This document shows, piece by piece, positions 26,097 to 35,099 of a DNA stretch of 64,000 nucleotides. The stretch is from Serratia rhizosphaerae (GTDB lineage: Bacteria > Pseudomonadota > Gammaproteobacteria > Enterobacterales > Enterobacteriaceae). Both the position numbers and the translations under genes were made by a program. Position 1 is the stretch's first letter. Each line of letters begins with the position of its first letter. The stretch is from the NCBI RefSeq assembly GCF_009817885.1, contig NZ_CP041764.1, positions 4,216,001-4,280,000 on the forward strand, given 5' to 3'. The notes below the pieces were generated by a model. That model was not told the DNA's origin. It saw nothing but the letters and a program-made list of their open reading frames with translations, and did not search any database.

Positions 26097-27386
26097 TTAT
26101 GCGCCACCGTTGCCGATCGGTTGGCGCTTGGCCGGCAGGAAGCGACGGGTCAGCGCGTTGCGCAGCGGCACGACGAAACGCTCCTGGAACAACAGGCACA
26201 GCATCACGCTCAGCAACAGATACAGCAGATAGCCGGTAATCGACAGTTTCACCTCGCCGGCGGCGGCGATACAGGCGCTCCAACTGCTGAAACAGCCCAG
26301 CGGATCGCCGCGCAGCCACTGTTCAACGGTGCGGAACAGGTTAAACAGCGGCACGTGCAGCGCGAAGATCGACAGCGAGGCGGCCCCCAGCCGTGGCGAC
26401 CAGTGCTGTACCCAGCGACTGGCCGGGGTGCGGGCCAGCGCGCTCAGATAGACCAGCGCGCACTGCGCCGGCAGCAGCAGGCCGTTATGCAGCAGGAAGT
26501 ACCAATATTTGGCACCGCCGTGGGTGAACAGGAAGGTGGCAATCACAAAGCAGGCGGCGATAAAGGCGACGCAGCCCCAGCGCCAGACGGCGCCGTGCGG
26601 CACCGCATCGGCGCGCCGCTGACGGAAGATGGCGTAACAGACGATGCCGGCCAGAAACTCCGGCAGGCGGAACAGCGGGCCGCGCTGCAGCAGGCCGGTA
26701 TACGGCATGCCATATTGCTGCTGCCAGATCACCCATATAGCCGGCAGCAGATACAGCCCCCACAGCAGCACAAACCACAGCTTTTTATTGCGTACGGCCA
26801 GCAGACGCGGCGCCAGCAGCGGGAACAGCAGGTAAAAGAAGAACAGGGTAGACAGTGACCACAGCGGGGCGTTAAAGGTCAGGAAGTAGGGGTTCCAGGC
26901 CTGCAGCATCAGCAGTTGCAGCAGCGTGTTAAACGCCAGCTGCGGGTTGGTCATATAGTGACGGAACATTTCCGGGTTGGTCCGCCCCAGCTCTTCATTG
27001 GTGTCGTAAATCACAAAGCGCAGGCTGGCGGCGGGGCCTTCCGGCGGGATCGCCCACCACTGCATCAGCGTGACCGTCAGGATGGCAATCAGCAAGGCCG
27101 CAATATGGATCGGATACAGGTTAAAGAAGCGCTTAGCCCAGAAAGTACGTGCCGGTTCGCGCATTTGATTGCCGTTGAAATAGACGTGGCTCAGCAGAAA
27201 ACCCGACAGGATAAAGAAGGTACTGGTGGCGAAAAAACCCATGCTGGTGAATTCCGGCAGCATGGGAATACTGCGGATTTGCGGGTACTGGTGGGCGGTG
27301 TGGTACACCATCACATAGCACCCCAGCAGAAATCTCAGCCACTCCAGGCCGATAAAGCGCTCTTTACTTGGTTGTTTCTGGCTCAC
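26097..27386 (-). CDS. Membrane acyltransferase family 3 (OafA/NolX-like O-acetyltransferase)
   Basis: A 429-residue multi-spanning acyltransferase that would acetylate or otherwise acylate a surface glycan. The N-terminus IGLEWLRFLLGCYVMVYHTA (residues 12-31) carries the R and H pattern of the family's active region, and FFILSGFLLSHVYF follows near residue 55. About ten helices are visible. It starts with GTG at 27386, preceded by AGGAGG. It lies upstream of the EpsG-like gene, with 201 bases between. Its target is unknown, but the neighbouring polysaccharide genes make a capsule or exopolysaccharide likely. Confidence 0.82.
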   Translation of the reverse strand: MSQKQPSKERFIGLEWLRFLLGCYVMVYHTAHQYPQIRSIPMLPEFTSMGFFATSTFFILSGFLLSHVYFNGNQMREPARTFWAKRFFNLYPIHIAALLIAILTVTLMQWWAIPPEGPAASLRFVIYDTNEELGRTNPEMFRHYMTNPQLAFNTLLQLLMLQAWNPYFLTFNAPLWSLSTLFFFYLLFPLLAPRLLAVRNKKLWFVLLWGLYLLPAIWVIWQQQYGMPYTGLLQRGPLFRLPEFLAGIVCYAIFRQRRADAVPHGAVWRWGCVAFIAACFVIATFLFTHGGAKYWYFLLHNGLLLPAQCALVYLSALARTPASRWVQHWSPRLGAASLSIFALHVPLFNLFRTVEQWLRGDPLGCFSSWSACIAAAGEVKLSITGYLLYLLLSVMLCLLFQERFVVPLRNALTRRFLPAKRQPIGNGGA

Positions 27387-27640
27387 TCAGCCTCCTGCTC
27401 TGCACGTCAAAGTGGTTCGAAGCATAGCAGGTTTCATGCCATTGCCGATTGAGTTTTATCTGATTGTTTTCTGGGGGCTACGGACTATGCTGCGGTATCG
27501 TCGTTTACCCCGGCGACTCACGGATAACGGGCGCGGGCCTGTGCTATAGTGAATACATCTTTGGCTGTCTGCGGTTCGGAGTAACCGTAGCAAAAATTGA
27601 GTTTACCCTCTCCCGTGGACGGGGACGTGGTGCGAGTTTA

Positions 27641-29125
27641 ATGGCAGTTTTGATTCAACATTTCCGCAAAGTTAGACCTATCGCTGACGGCAGTGCGGCC
27701 CGCCGGGTTTCGCTGCTGTGTCTGTTAGTTCCTCTGCTTCCCATCTTGCCTGTTGCGGCAGAGTCGCCGCCGGCGCCCGACTCCGTGGTGAACCGGAATA
27801 AAAACGCCGCCGCCGACCTGCCGGAGCTGGGCGGCAGCACGCTGCTGGAAAGCGCGCGGGAAAAAGAGTGGGCGACCAAGGCCAAATCCTTTGGTGAGAG
27901 TAACCTGAATAAGGTGTCGAGGGAGCAACTGCGCACCCAGGCGGAGAACTACGCCATCGGCCAGGCGACCGGTCTGCTGCAGCAGCAGGCGCAGGAACTG
28001 CTGTCGCCGCTGGGAACGGCGAATGTCTCGCTGGCGCTGACTTCGGACGGCGACTTTTCCGGCAGTAAAGGGCAACTGTTCAGCCCGCTGTACGATGTTA
28101 ACGGTCTGCTGACCTACAGCCAGCTCGGTTTCCAGCAGCGCACCGACAGTTCATTGGCCAATCTGGGGCTGGGTCAGCGCTGGGTCAGCGGTGACTGGCT
28201 GCTGGGCTACAACACGGTGTTTGACAGCGATCTGGAGAACCAGCGCAACCGCGCCAGCGTCGGCGCCGAAGCCTGGGGGGATTACCTGCGTTTTTCCGCC
28301 AATTACTATCAGCCGCTTTCGGCGATGCGTGAGCAGCAAAGCGACGGCGTTTTCCTCAGCCGTCCGGCGCGCGGCTATGATATTACCACCCAGGGTTATC
28401 TGCCGTTTTACCGCCAGCTTGGCGCTACGCTGAGCTATGAGCAGTATCTCGGCGACAATGTCGACCTGTTCGGCAGCGGCAATAAACAGCGCGATCCGCG
28501 CGCCATGCAGCTGGGGCTGAACTATACGCCGGTGCCGCTGATGACGCTGAAGGCGCAGCACAAGCTGGGCGACGGCGGTGAAACGCAAGACAGGGTGGAG
28601 CTGTCGGTCAATTACCGTTTCGGCGTGCCGTTGTCGAAGCAGATCTCGCCGGAATACGTGGCGCAGGCCAAGTCGCTGCGCGGCAGCCGCTACGATCCGA
28701 TCGAACGCAACAGCGTGCCGGTGCTGGAGTTTAAACAACGCAAGACGCTGCAGGTATTTTTGGCGACGCCGCCGTGGAACCTGCAGCCGGGGGAAACGCT
28801 GCAGCTGGTGGTGGATATTCGCGCCAGCAACAAAATTACCCGTGTCAGCTGGCAGGGCGATACCCAAACCCTGAGTCTGACGCCGCCGCGCAACAATACC
28901 GATCCGCACGGCTGGAGTGTGATTATGCCGGCCTGGGACGATACGCCGGGAGCGGAAAACCGTTACCGGCTGTCGGTGACGCTGGAAGATGAAAAACAGC
29001 AGCGCGTGACTTCCAACTGGATCACGCTGCAGCTGACGCCGCCGCTGAGCGCCGGCGGCGGCCGGGAAGACGAACTGTCCGAGCCGAAAATGCTGCAGAC
29101 GCCGCAGGTGCCGGCGCTTAACTGA
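27641..29125 (+). CDS. ychO: Inverse autotransporter/invasin-like outer-membrane protein
   Basis: A 494-residue protein with a Sec signal (about residues 20-40, ending in VAAES). An intimin/invasin-type beta-barrel follows, with repeated amphipathic strands such as LLTYSQLGFQQRTDSSLANL and WLLGYNTVFDSDL between about residues 90 and 330. The final 130 residues look like an Ig-like domain. It matches YchO (YchP), whose cellular role is poorly known. It sits next to narL, as in E. coli. The start chosen is the ATG at 27641; an in-frame upstream extension to 27464 lacks a signal-like start. Its last eight bases overlap the 3' end of narL. Confidence 0.85.
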   Translation: MAVLIQHFRKVRPIADGSAARRVSLLCLLVPLLPILPVAAESPPAPDSVVNRNKNAAADLPELGGSTLLESAREKEWATKAKSFGESNLNKVSREQLRTQAENYAIGQATGLLQQQAQELLSPLGTANVSLALTSDGDFSGSKGQLFSPLYDVNGLLTYSQLGFQQRTDSSLANLGLGQRWVSGDWLLGYNTVFDSDLENQRNRASVGAEAWGDYLRFSANYYQPLSAMREQQSDGVFLSRPARGYDITTQGYLPFYRQLGATLSYEQYLGDNVDLFGSGNKQRDPRAMQLGLNYTPVPLMTLKAQHKLGDGGETQDRVELSVNYRFGVPLSKQISPEYVAQAKSLRGSRYDPIERNSVPVLEFKQRKTLQVFLATPPWNLQPGETLQLVVDIRASNKITRVSWQGDTQTLSLTPPRNNTDPHGWSVIMPAWDDTPGAENRYRLSVTLEDEKQQRVTSNWITLQLTPPLSAGGGREDELSEPKMLQTPQVPALN

Positions 29126-29777
29126 CGGTTTTTCCCTGCAGCACCCATACGGCGGCCTCGACGCGGGATTTTAGCTTCATCTTTTTCAACAGGTGTTTGA
29201 CGTGCACTTTCACCGTGCTTTCGGTGATCATCAGTTTGCGGGCGATCAGTTTGTTCGGTAAACCCTGGGCGATCAGCTTCAGAATATCGCGCTCGCGCGG
29301 GGTCAGCTGCTGGATATCGCGTTCGGCGGCCGGACGGTTGTCGCGCAGGCTGGCGGCCAGGATCGGCGTTAGGGTTTCGCTCAGCACCATCTGCCCGGCG
29401 GCGGCCTGATGCAGCGCCTTCAGCAGGACTTCCGGCTCCATATCTTTCAGCAAATAGCCGTCGGCGCCGCGTTTGAGCGCGCTGACGACGTCGTCTTCGT
29501 GATTGGAGACGCTGAACACCACCACCCGGCCGGACAGGGCGGTCAGCCGCAGCTGGTCGAGGGTTTCCAGCCCGTTCATGCCGGGCATATTCAAATCCAG
29601 CAGGATCAGATCCGGGTCAAACTGTTCCGCCAGCTCAACGCCCTGCGCGCCGTTACTGGCTTCGGCGATGACCTGCAAGCGGGAATCCATGCTGATTAAC
29701 TGTTTGACGCCGTTGCGCAGCATGGGGTGATCGTCAATCAGCAGTATGGTGGCGGCACCTTCAGTTTCGGTGGTCAT
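29118..29777 (-). CDS. narL: Nitrate/nitrite response regulator NarL
   Basis: A 219-residue response regulator. The receiver domain has acidic residues in LLIDDHPML and the phosphorylated Asp at residue 61 (LILLDLNMPGMNGLETL). The C-terminal LuxR-type helix-turn-helix runs from about residue 153 (LTPRERDILKLIAQGLPNKL) to the end. Phospho-NarL binds TACYYMT heptamers and activates narK and narG in nitrate. It lies 53 bases after narX in the same orientation. Confidence 0.96.
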   Translation of the reverse strand: MTTETEGAATILLIDDHPMLRNGVKQLISMDSRLQVIAEASNGAQGVELAEQFDPDLILLDLNMPGMNGLETLDQLRLTALSGRVVVFSVSNHEDDVVSALKRGADGYLLKDMEPEVLLKALHQAAAGQMVLSETLTPILAASLRDNRPAAERDIQQLTPRERDILKLIAQGLPNKLIARKLMITESTVKVHVKHLLKKMKLKSRVEAAVWVLQGKTVS

Positions 29778-29830
29778 AACTTCTCCTGTAAATGTTCAAT
29801 GGCCGGCGACCGGCGCTATTCCCTGATATA

Positions 29831-31597
29831 TCAGGGGATCTCCGGGCGGAATACCACGCTGACCGTTGTTCCGCCTGCGTCTCCGGAGACGATCTCACAG
29901 CGGCCGTGCAGGTTTTTGGCGCGATCGCGCATGATAATCAGCCCGTAATGGTCGGGGCGTTCGCTGTTGGGCGGCAGTCCGCAGCCGTTATCGCTGACGG
30001 TCAGCGTCACTTCCCCCTGACGGTTGATGACCTGAATGCGGACTTCCGTCGCCTTGGCGTGTTTGTGAATATTACTCAGCGCCTCGCGGGCGATTTGCAG
30101 CAGGTGGATGGCCTGATAAGCCGGGACGGTGCGCGGCCCGAGCTGATAATCCAGCGCGATGTCGATGCCGAGGCGCGCGTTGAACTCCCGCACCGTGCTC
30201 TGCAGCGCCGCCAGCAGGCCCGGTTCGCTCAGCTGCAGCCGGAAGGTGGTCAGCAGCTCGCGCAGCTGGCGGTAGGCGGTGTTCAGCTCTTCACGCATCT
30301 GCTGCACCAGCATCAGGCTGTCGGCCGGCAGGGTCGCGCCCTGCATCTGCAGGCAGCTGGTCTGCATCTTCAGACACGACAGGGACTGGGCGATCGAATC
30401 GTGCAGCTCACGGGCGATAGCGGCGCGCTCTTCCATCAGGATCAATTGCTGCTGATGATCGACCTGCCGTTCGATCGCCAGCACGCTGGTCAGTTGTTCA
30501 ACCAGCGTGCCGACCAATTGCCGGTGTTCGTCGTTCAGCGGCTGCCGGCTTTGCGCCAGCAAGAGGCCGTAGTTGCCCAGCTTATCGCTCAGGCTCCAGC
30601 TGAGCGTCGGCCCTTCATCCGCCATGATGTTGTCACTCAGGCAGGCGCGGCAGGCCGGATTGTGGCAGTGCTCCGGGCGTAGCGGTTCCTGGCTGCTGAG
30701 CTGTTGAAACTGCTCCTGGCTGTTGTTTTCGTACAGCCTGACCTGTATGGCGCGCAGCGGCGTCAGGGTTTGCAGCTGGCTGAGCACCGGCATCAGCCGG
30801 CTGCACATCGGGTCGCTGGTATGCAACTGTCGGCTGGCGTGATAAAGAAAGCGCAGAACCTGATTTTTTTGCTGCAGATCGGCGGTTTTTTCCGCCACGC
30901 GCTGCTCCAGCCGCGTGTACATGTTGGACAATTCATCCGACATGCTATTCAAGGCGCCGCCGAGCGAGGCCATTTCATCCTGCCGCCCGCGTTGGGGGAA
31001 GCGCTGGCTGAAATCGCCGCGCCCGACCGCCATCGCCAGGGTGACCAACTGGCGCCAAGGGTGCAGCAGCCGTTGCCGCAGGTAGCAGACGGTGACGGCC
31101 AGCAGCAGCAGCGTCAGAGCGATGAACACCCACTGCACCAGCGTTGCCGCCAGCAGCCGGCGTTCGGTCTGATGATCAATATCCGATACCAGCGCGTCCA
31201 GCAGGCCGACGAAGTGCGCCACCTGCGCGGCGGCGTCAGCAGGCTGCCGCGCCTGGCGTAGCCGGGGCTGCAGCGTGTGCTGCCAGTAATCGCGCAGCGC
31301 ATAAAATTGCGGCGTCAGTCCTTCCTGCGCCACCGAACGTTGTAAATCCTCGCTGTCGGCATCGCGGCTGAGTTCAGCAATCAGCTCCTCGCTGCGCGCA
31401 TCCAGCGGTAACGATGCCAGCAGACGATAGCTCTGCATACGCAGCGATCCCGCCTTGTTGATGGCATGTGCATTGCCCTGAATGCTTTGCGCCATCCAGG
31501 CGGAGATGCTCATGCCGCCGATGCCAAGCAGCGCCAGCAGCAGCATCAGCACGGCGACCTGATTAACGATGGAGAGCGGAGCCAGTAATGATTTCAT
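29831..31597 (-). CDS. narX: Nitrate/nitrite sensor histidine kinase NarX
   Basis: A 588-residue membrane kinase. The start is taken as the ATG at 31597 (AGGAA ten bases upstream). It gives a length close to E. coli NarX (598) and puts the first helix at the start; an upstream in-frame start at 31711 would add 38 residues. The nitrate-binding P-box HAINKAGSLRMQSYRLL lies near residues 45-61, the HAMP domain near 180-230, the NarX central Cys cluster CHNPACRAC near residue 315, the phosphorylated His in ARELHDSIAQSL near residue 400, and the ATP-binding NGCGLP near the end. Confidence 0.95.
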   Translation of the reverse strand: MKSLLAPLSIVNQVAVLMLLLALLGIGGMSISAWMAQSIQGNAHAINKAGSLRMQSYRLLASLPLDARSEELIAELSRDADSEDLQRSVAQEGLTPQFYALRDYWQHTLQPRLRQARQPADAAAQVAHFVGLLDALVSDIDHQTERRLLAATLVQWVFIALTLLLLAVTVCYLRQRLLHPWRQLVTLAMAVGRGDFSQRFPQRGRQDEMASLGGALNSMSDELSNMYTRLEQRVAEKTADLQQKNQVLRFLYHASRQLHTSDPMCSRLMPVLSQLQTLTPLRAIQVRLYENNSQEQFQQLSSQEPLRPEHCHNPACRACLSDNIMADEGPTLSWSLSDKLGNYGLLLAQSRQPLNDEHRQLVGTLVEQLTSVLAIERQVDHQQQLILMEERAAIARELHDSIAQSLSCLKMQTSCLQMQGATLPADSLMLVQQMREELNTAYRQLRELLTTFRLQLSEPGLLAALQSTVREFNARLGIDIALDYQLGPRTVPAYQAIHLLQIAREALSNIHKHAKATEVRIQVINRQGEVTLTVSDNGCGLPPNSERPDHYGLIIMRDRAKNLHGRCEIVSGDAGGTTVSVVFRPEIP

Positions 31598-31951
31598 ACG
31601 GCGCAGATTCCTGAAAACGACGACGGCGAAGTGAGGAACAATCGGAAGACGGGCGAGCCGTTCCGATAACAATTTGGCGCTATTTTTCATTATCCCTGCA
31701 GATAACCCCATACCTATAACGAAGTAACCATTAGTTTCCCTGCCTCCGGTATGCCAACTTTTCTGCGCATTGGCTAATGTCTATCTGATTGAATATAAAA
31801 ATTATTTAAACGATCTGAAGTTTACTCCCTAATAGAGTTGGGGGCATTTTGCGGCGACGGCTACCTGCACCCGGCTTGATTTATGTCAACTTTGCTCTAT
31901 GGGCGGAACTCTAGGGTGGATGCAATTATCAGCGTGCTTTCGAGGTTATTT
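31598..31951. promoter_or_regulatory. narX/narK divergent control region with FNR box
   Basis: A 354-base region. An FNR box TTGAT-N4-GTCAA at 31876-31889 has nine of ten consensus bases. If it acts at -41.5, transcription of narK starts near 31924, with a weak -10 around 31912. TACTCCC at 31823-31829 is a 6/7 match to the NarL heptamer. No clear narX promoter was assigned. Confidence 0.7.
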
Positions 31952-33346
31952 ATGTCGCACATAGCAACGTCATCAAACAAAAAAACGAGCGCGGTTATTC
32001 AGGACTGGCGACCCGAAGACAGTGAGTTTTGGCAGCAGCGGGGGCAGCGTATCGCCAACCGCAACCTGTGGATCTCGATTCCCTGTCTGCTTCTGGGCTT
32101 CTGCGTCTGGATGTTGTTCAGCGCCGTTGCCGTCAACCTGAATAAGGTCGGCTTCAACTTCACCACCGAGCAGCTGTTTATGCTGACCGCTTTGCCCTCG
32201 GTATCCGGCGCGATTATGCGCGTGCCTTACTCCTTCGTGATACCGATTTTCGGCGGCCGCCGCTGGACGGCGATCAGCACCTGTCTGCTGATCGCACCCT
32301 GCCTGTGGTTGGGCGTCGTGGTGCAGGATCCCGCCACACCTTTCCATATTTTTGTCATTATTGCGCTGCTGTGCGGCTTCGGCGGCGCCAACTTCGCCTC
32401 CAGTATGGCGAATATCAGCTTCTTCTTCCCTAAAGCGAGGCAGGGCGGCGCGTTGGGGCTGAACGGCGGCCTGGGCAACCTCGGTGTCAGCGTAATGCAG
32501 CTGGTGGCTCCGTTGGTGATTACGCTGGGGATGTTCGGTCTGTTTGGCGGCAGCGGTCACCCGCAGCCGGACGGCAGCCAGCTGTGGCTGGAGAACGCCG
32601 CCTGGATCTGGGTGCCGTTTTTACTGATCGCCACGCTGGCGGCCTGGTTCGGCATGAACGACCTGGCTGCCTCCAAAGCGTCGCTGAGCCAGCAGCTGCC
32701 GGTGCTGAAACGCGGACACCTGTGGTTGCTCAGTTTGTTGTACCTGTCTACATTCGGCTCTTTCATCGGTTTTTCCGCCGGTTTCGCCATGCTGTCGAAA
32801 ACCCAGTTCCCGGATGTGGTGATCCTGCATTACGCCTTCTTCGGCCCGTTCCTCGGCGCGTTGGCGCGCCCGGTCGGCGGTGCACTGTCGGACCGTTTCG
32901 GCGGTGTCCGCGTAACGCTGATCAACTTCGTGCTGATGGCGCTGTTTGCCGGGCTGTTGTTCCTGACGCTGCCGGGCGCCGGTTCATCCGGCTCCTTTAT
33001 CGCCTTTTATGGCGTCTTTATGCTGCTGTTTCTGACGGCGGGGCTGGGCAGCGGCTCTACTTTCCAGATGATCGCGGTCATTTTCCGTAAAATTACCGTT
33101 GATCGCGTCAAGGACGCCGGCGGCAGCGACGAAGAGGCGCAGCGCGAAGCGGTGACCGATACTGCCGCCGCACTAGGGTTTATCTCCGCGATTGGTGCGA
33201 TCGGTGGGTTCTTCATCCCCAAAGCCTTCGGAACCTCACTGGCGATGACCGGTTCGCCGGCCGGGGCGATGAAAATCTTCCTGGTATTTTATATCCTTTG
33301 TGTGGTGATTACCTGGTTGGTATACGGACGTAAGGCTCGCGGGTAA
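31952..33346 (+). CDS. narK: Nitrate/nitrite antiporter NarK
   Basis: A 464-residue major facilitator transporter that exchanges nitrate for nitrite across the inner membrane. Start at the ATG at 31952, with GAGG upstream; an upstream in-frame ATG at 31883 overlaps the FNR-driven promoter and is rejected. The family's nitrate signatures are present: GGANFASSMANISFFFPKAR near residue 150 and AGLGSGSTFQMIAVIF near residue 365. Conserved Arg residues for nitrate binding are in IMRVPYSF near residue 90. In E. coli narGHJI follows directly; here a polysaccharide cluster lies between. Confidence 0.95.
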   Translation: MSHIATSSNKKTSAVIQDWRPEDSEFWQQRGQRIANRNLWISIPCLLLGFCVWMLFSAVAVNLNKVGFNFTTEQLFMLTALPSVSGAIMRVPYSFVIPIFGGRRWTAISTCLLIAPCLWLGVVVQDPATPFHIFVIIALLCGFGGANFASSMANISFFFPKARQGGALGLNGGLGNLGVSVMQLVAPLVITLGMFGLFGGSGHPQPDGSQLWLENAAWIWVPFLLIATLAAWFGMNDLAASKASLSQQLPVLKRGHLWLLSLLYLSTFGSFIGFSAGFAMLSKTQFPDVVILHYAFFGPFLGALARPVGGALSDRFGGVRVTLINFVLMALFAGLLFLTLPGAGSSGSFIAFYGVFMLLFLTAGLGSGSTFQMIAVIFRKITVDRVKDAGGSDEEAQREAVTDTAAALGFISAIGAIGGFFIPKAFGTSLAMTGSPAGAMKIFLVFYILCVVITWLVYGRKARG

Positions 33347-34021
33347 TACGTATTTCTCTGCAGGTATCTCTGCGTTAAGAGAGATACCTGCACGCATCGG
33401 ACTAAAACCTGTAATTTCAAACGATTTAAATAGCCGCGTAGGTAAGTTTCCTAATAAAACATACGCCTTCACCCAATGGTTGATTACGATATTTAATACG
33501 GCATTGAATATTAAGTTATTTACGCTAATGATTCTCACATCTCACTCCCTGTAACATCTTTGTTGCATTACCATCCCAGTGTTTTTTATTTTAATTTAAT
33601 TGTCCTCCATTCGTTCAATGAGATTAGTCTCATTCTTTCTCCATGCCACTATCTATGCCAGACTTACAATAGGATTAAGTTGAAACCTGTTTTTTAAATA
33701 TGTTTTCTTGTTCATTTCAGAATGAAATTTTACAATTTTACTGTCGGTCTGAACATCGGCTTGTTTTTTACTTTTTCTTTTAAATTCAATAAATTGAAGT
33801 TATTTTTTTAAGGCTTTTCTACACAGGGTTGAGATTTTTAAGGCCGCATGAGACAGGCGTTAAAATTATATGGAAATGTATTGATGTCATAAGTGAAATT
33901 ATTTTTTCATATAGGTGAAAATATAAATTTGTCAACTTGTTGAGTTTACATTTGATTTCTTGGTCGTTTTTTCTTATTTCTATACCACGCGTGCAGGAGT
34001 GGGCTCATTAAGGAAATTAAC
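33347..34021. other. AT-rich spacer between narK and the polysaccharide cluster
   Basis: A 675-base region clearly richer in A+T than its surroundings, especially 33540-34000. It begins with a perfect 12-bp inverted repeat (33360-33371 with 33380-33391, loop of eight) just after narK, without a T-run. No convincing gene was found; a minus-strand frame at 33236-33538 overlaps narK and looks spurious. It probably holds the promoter of the regulator at 34022 and could be an H-NS-type silenced region. Confidence 0.6.
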
Positions 34022-34924
34022 GTGAATCTCGATAAAAGAATAACGATCAGGAATCTCAATGTATTGATCCCTTCCAGGAAAAGCACCCGTCTACGTTGGA
34101 AGGAGTATCAAATACTCTCTCTGTTGGTCGCCAATTCTCCTGAGCTGGTGACCCGGACGGAAATTATAGAAAGCATCTGGAAAGGCACCTATTGTTCTGA
34201 TTCGACGATAAATCAGACAATTAAATCTATTCGTCAAAAGATTGGCGACAGCGAGCATACCATTATCAGAACTATCCCTCGCTTAGGTTACAAGGTTGAA
34301 AATCGCGCAATATTTAATTTTCTTAGCGATGACAGCCATGATGAAGAACCTATTTTGAATTCAGGTCTTTTGGTTTCCGATGATATTCAACAGGAATCAT
34401 CTGAAAGTTCATTGCAGGGAAGTGTTTCTGAATTGGCGGAAATAAACATTGCGCGCGAGCCGGGTATGGCGCAGGAGAAAATAGCATCCCGGCTCTCTCT
34501 GTGGCATAGGCAACCGTTTACTGCGACGAAGAAACGATCTGGTCGATTTTCTCCGTGGATGATTCGCGGCGTCAAATGGGTATCCTTGCTGGCGTTATTT
34601 GCGGTGATTGCAAATATCTTCTTTCATCTGGGCGGCCAGATGCATTCCCCCGCTGGGGAGAATCGCCTACACCATCCGGCGCGGGTACTGTTGACCTTAA
34701 AGCTCGGCAGTGCCGACCATCCCGATGCGCCTTCGCTGCACTCGCTGTTGTGCATGTATCAGAGAGATAAGTCGTTGCAGGTGACGATTGAATGTATCGA
34801 TCCCAAGAAGGGACAGTTTCAGCAGCAATACCGTGACGATGAAATCAAAGAGCGTGGCGAAATTCAGCTTATCCTGCCGGAGCATTTGATGAGCGCATTT
34901 GTTCCCCCCGAAAAAGAGAATTAA
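34022..34924 (+). CDS. ToxR/CadC-like membrane-anchored transcription regulator
   Basis: A 300-residue protein starting with GTG at 34022, with AGGA eight bases upstream. Residues 10-100 form an OmpR/CadC-type winged helix (RLRWKEYQILSLLVANSPEL, TINQTIKSIRQKIGD, TIPRLGYKVE). A single hydrophobic helix, WVSLLALFAVIANIFFHLGG, spans about residues 186-205. It is followed by a periplasmic tail of about 95 residues with two cysteines (CMYQ, ECID) that could form a disulfide. This is the one-component ToxR/CadC plan. It precedes the polysaccharide genes in the same direction and is AT-rich. Control of that cluster is an inference. Confidence 0.8.
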   Translation: MNLDKRITIRNLNVLIPSRKSTRLRWKEYQILSLLVANSPELVTRTEIIESIWKGTYCSDSTINQTIKSIRQKIGDSEHTIIRTIPRLGYKVENRAIFNFLSDDSHDEEPILNSGLLVSDDIQQESSESSLQGSVSELAEINIAREPGMAQEKIASRLSLWHRQPFTATKKRSGRFSPWMIRGVKWVSLLALFAVIANIFFHLGGQMHSPAGENRLHHPARVLLTLKLGSADHPDAPSLHSLLCMYQRDKSLQVTIECIDPKKGQFQQQYRDDEIKERGEIQLILPEHLMSAFVPPEKEN

Positions 34925-35099
34925 ATAGAGATAAATTTCACTTTGAGTCTTGTTTCATCTGGCGCAATGTTCGCTATTTTATTTTTTCTTATTTGAAAGG
35001 GGATATTAATTTGTTCAGTCTGTAAAGGATAGCTGATTGCTATTGGATTTTTGCCCTCGTTAGTTGACGGAAATAAAGATAACAGGCTGAGTGAATATT

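Noticed and set aside
33360..33391. Inverted repeat after narK as an intrinsic terminator
   Set aside because: The stem is strong, but no T-run follows; it is recorded as a repeat in the spacer instead.
33236..33538. A 100-codon minus-strand frame at the end of narK
   Set aside because: It overlaps the conserved 3' end of narK and covers the inverted repeat; nothing resembles a domain.
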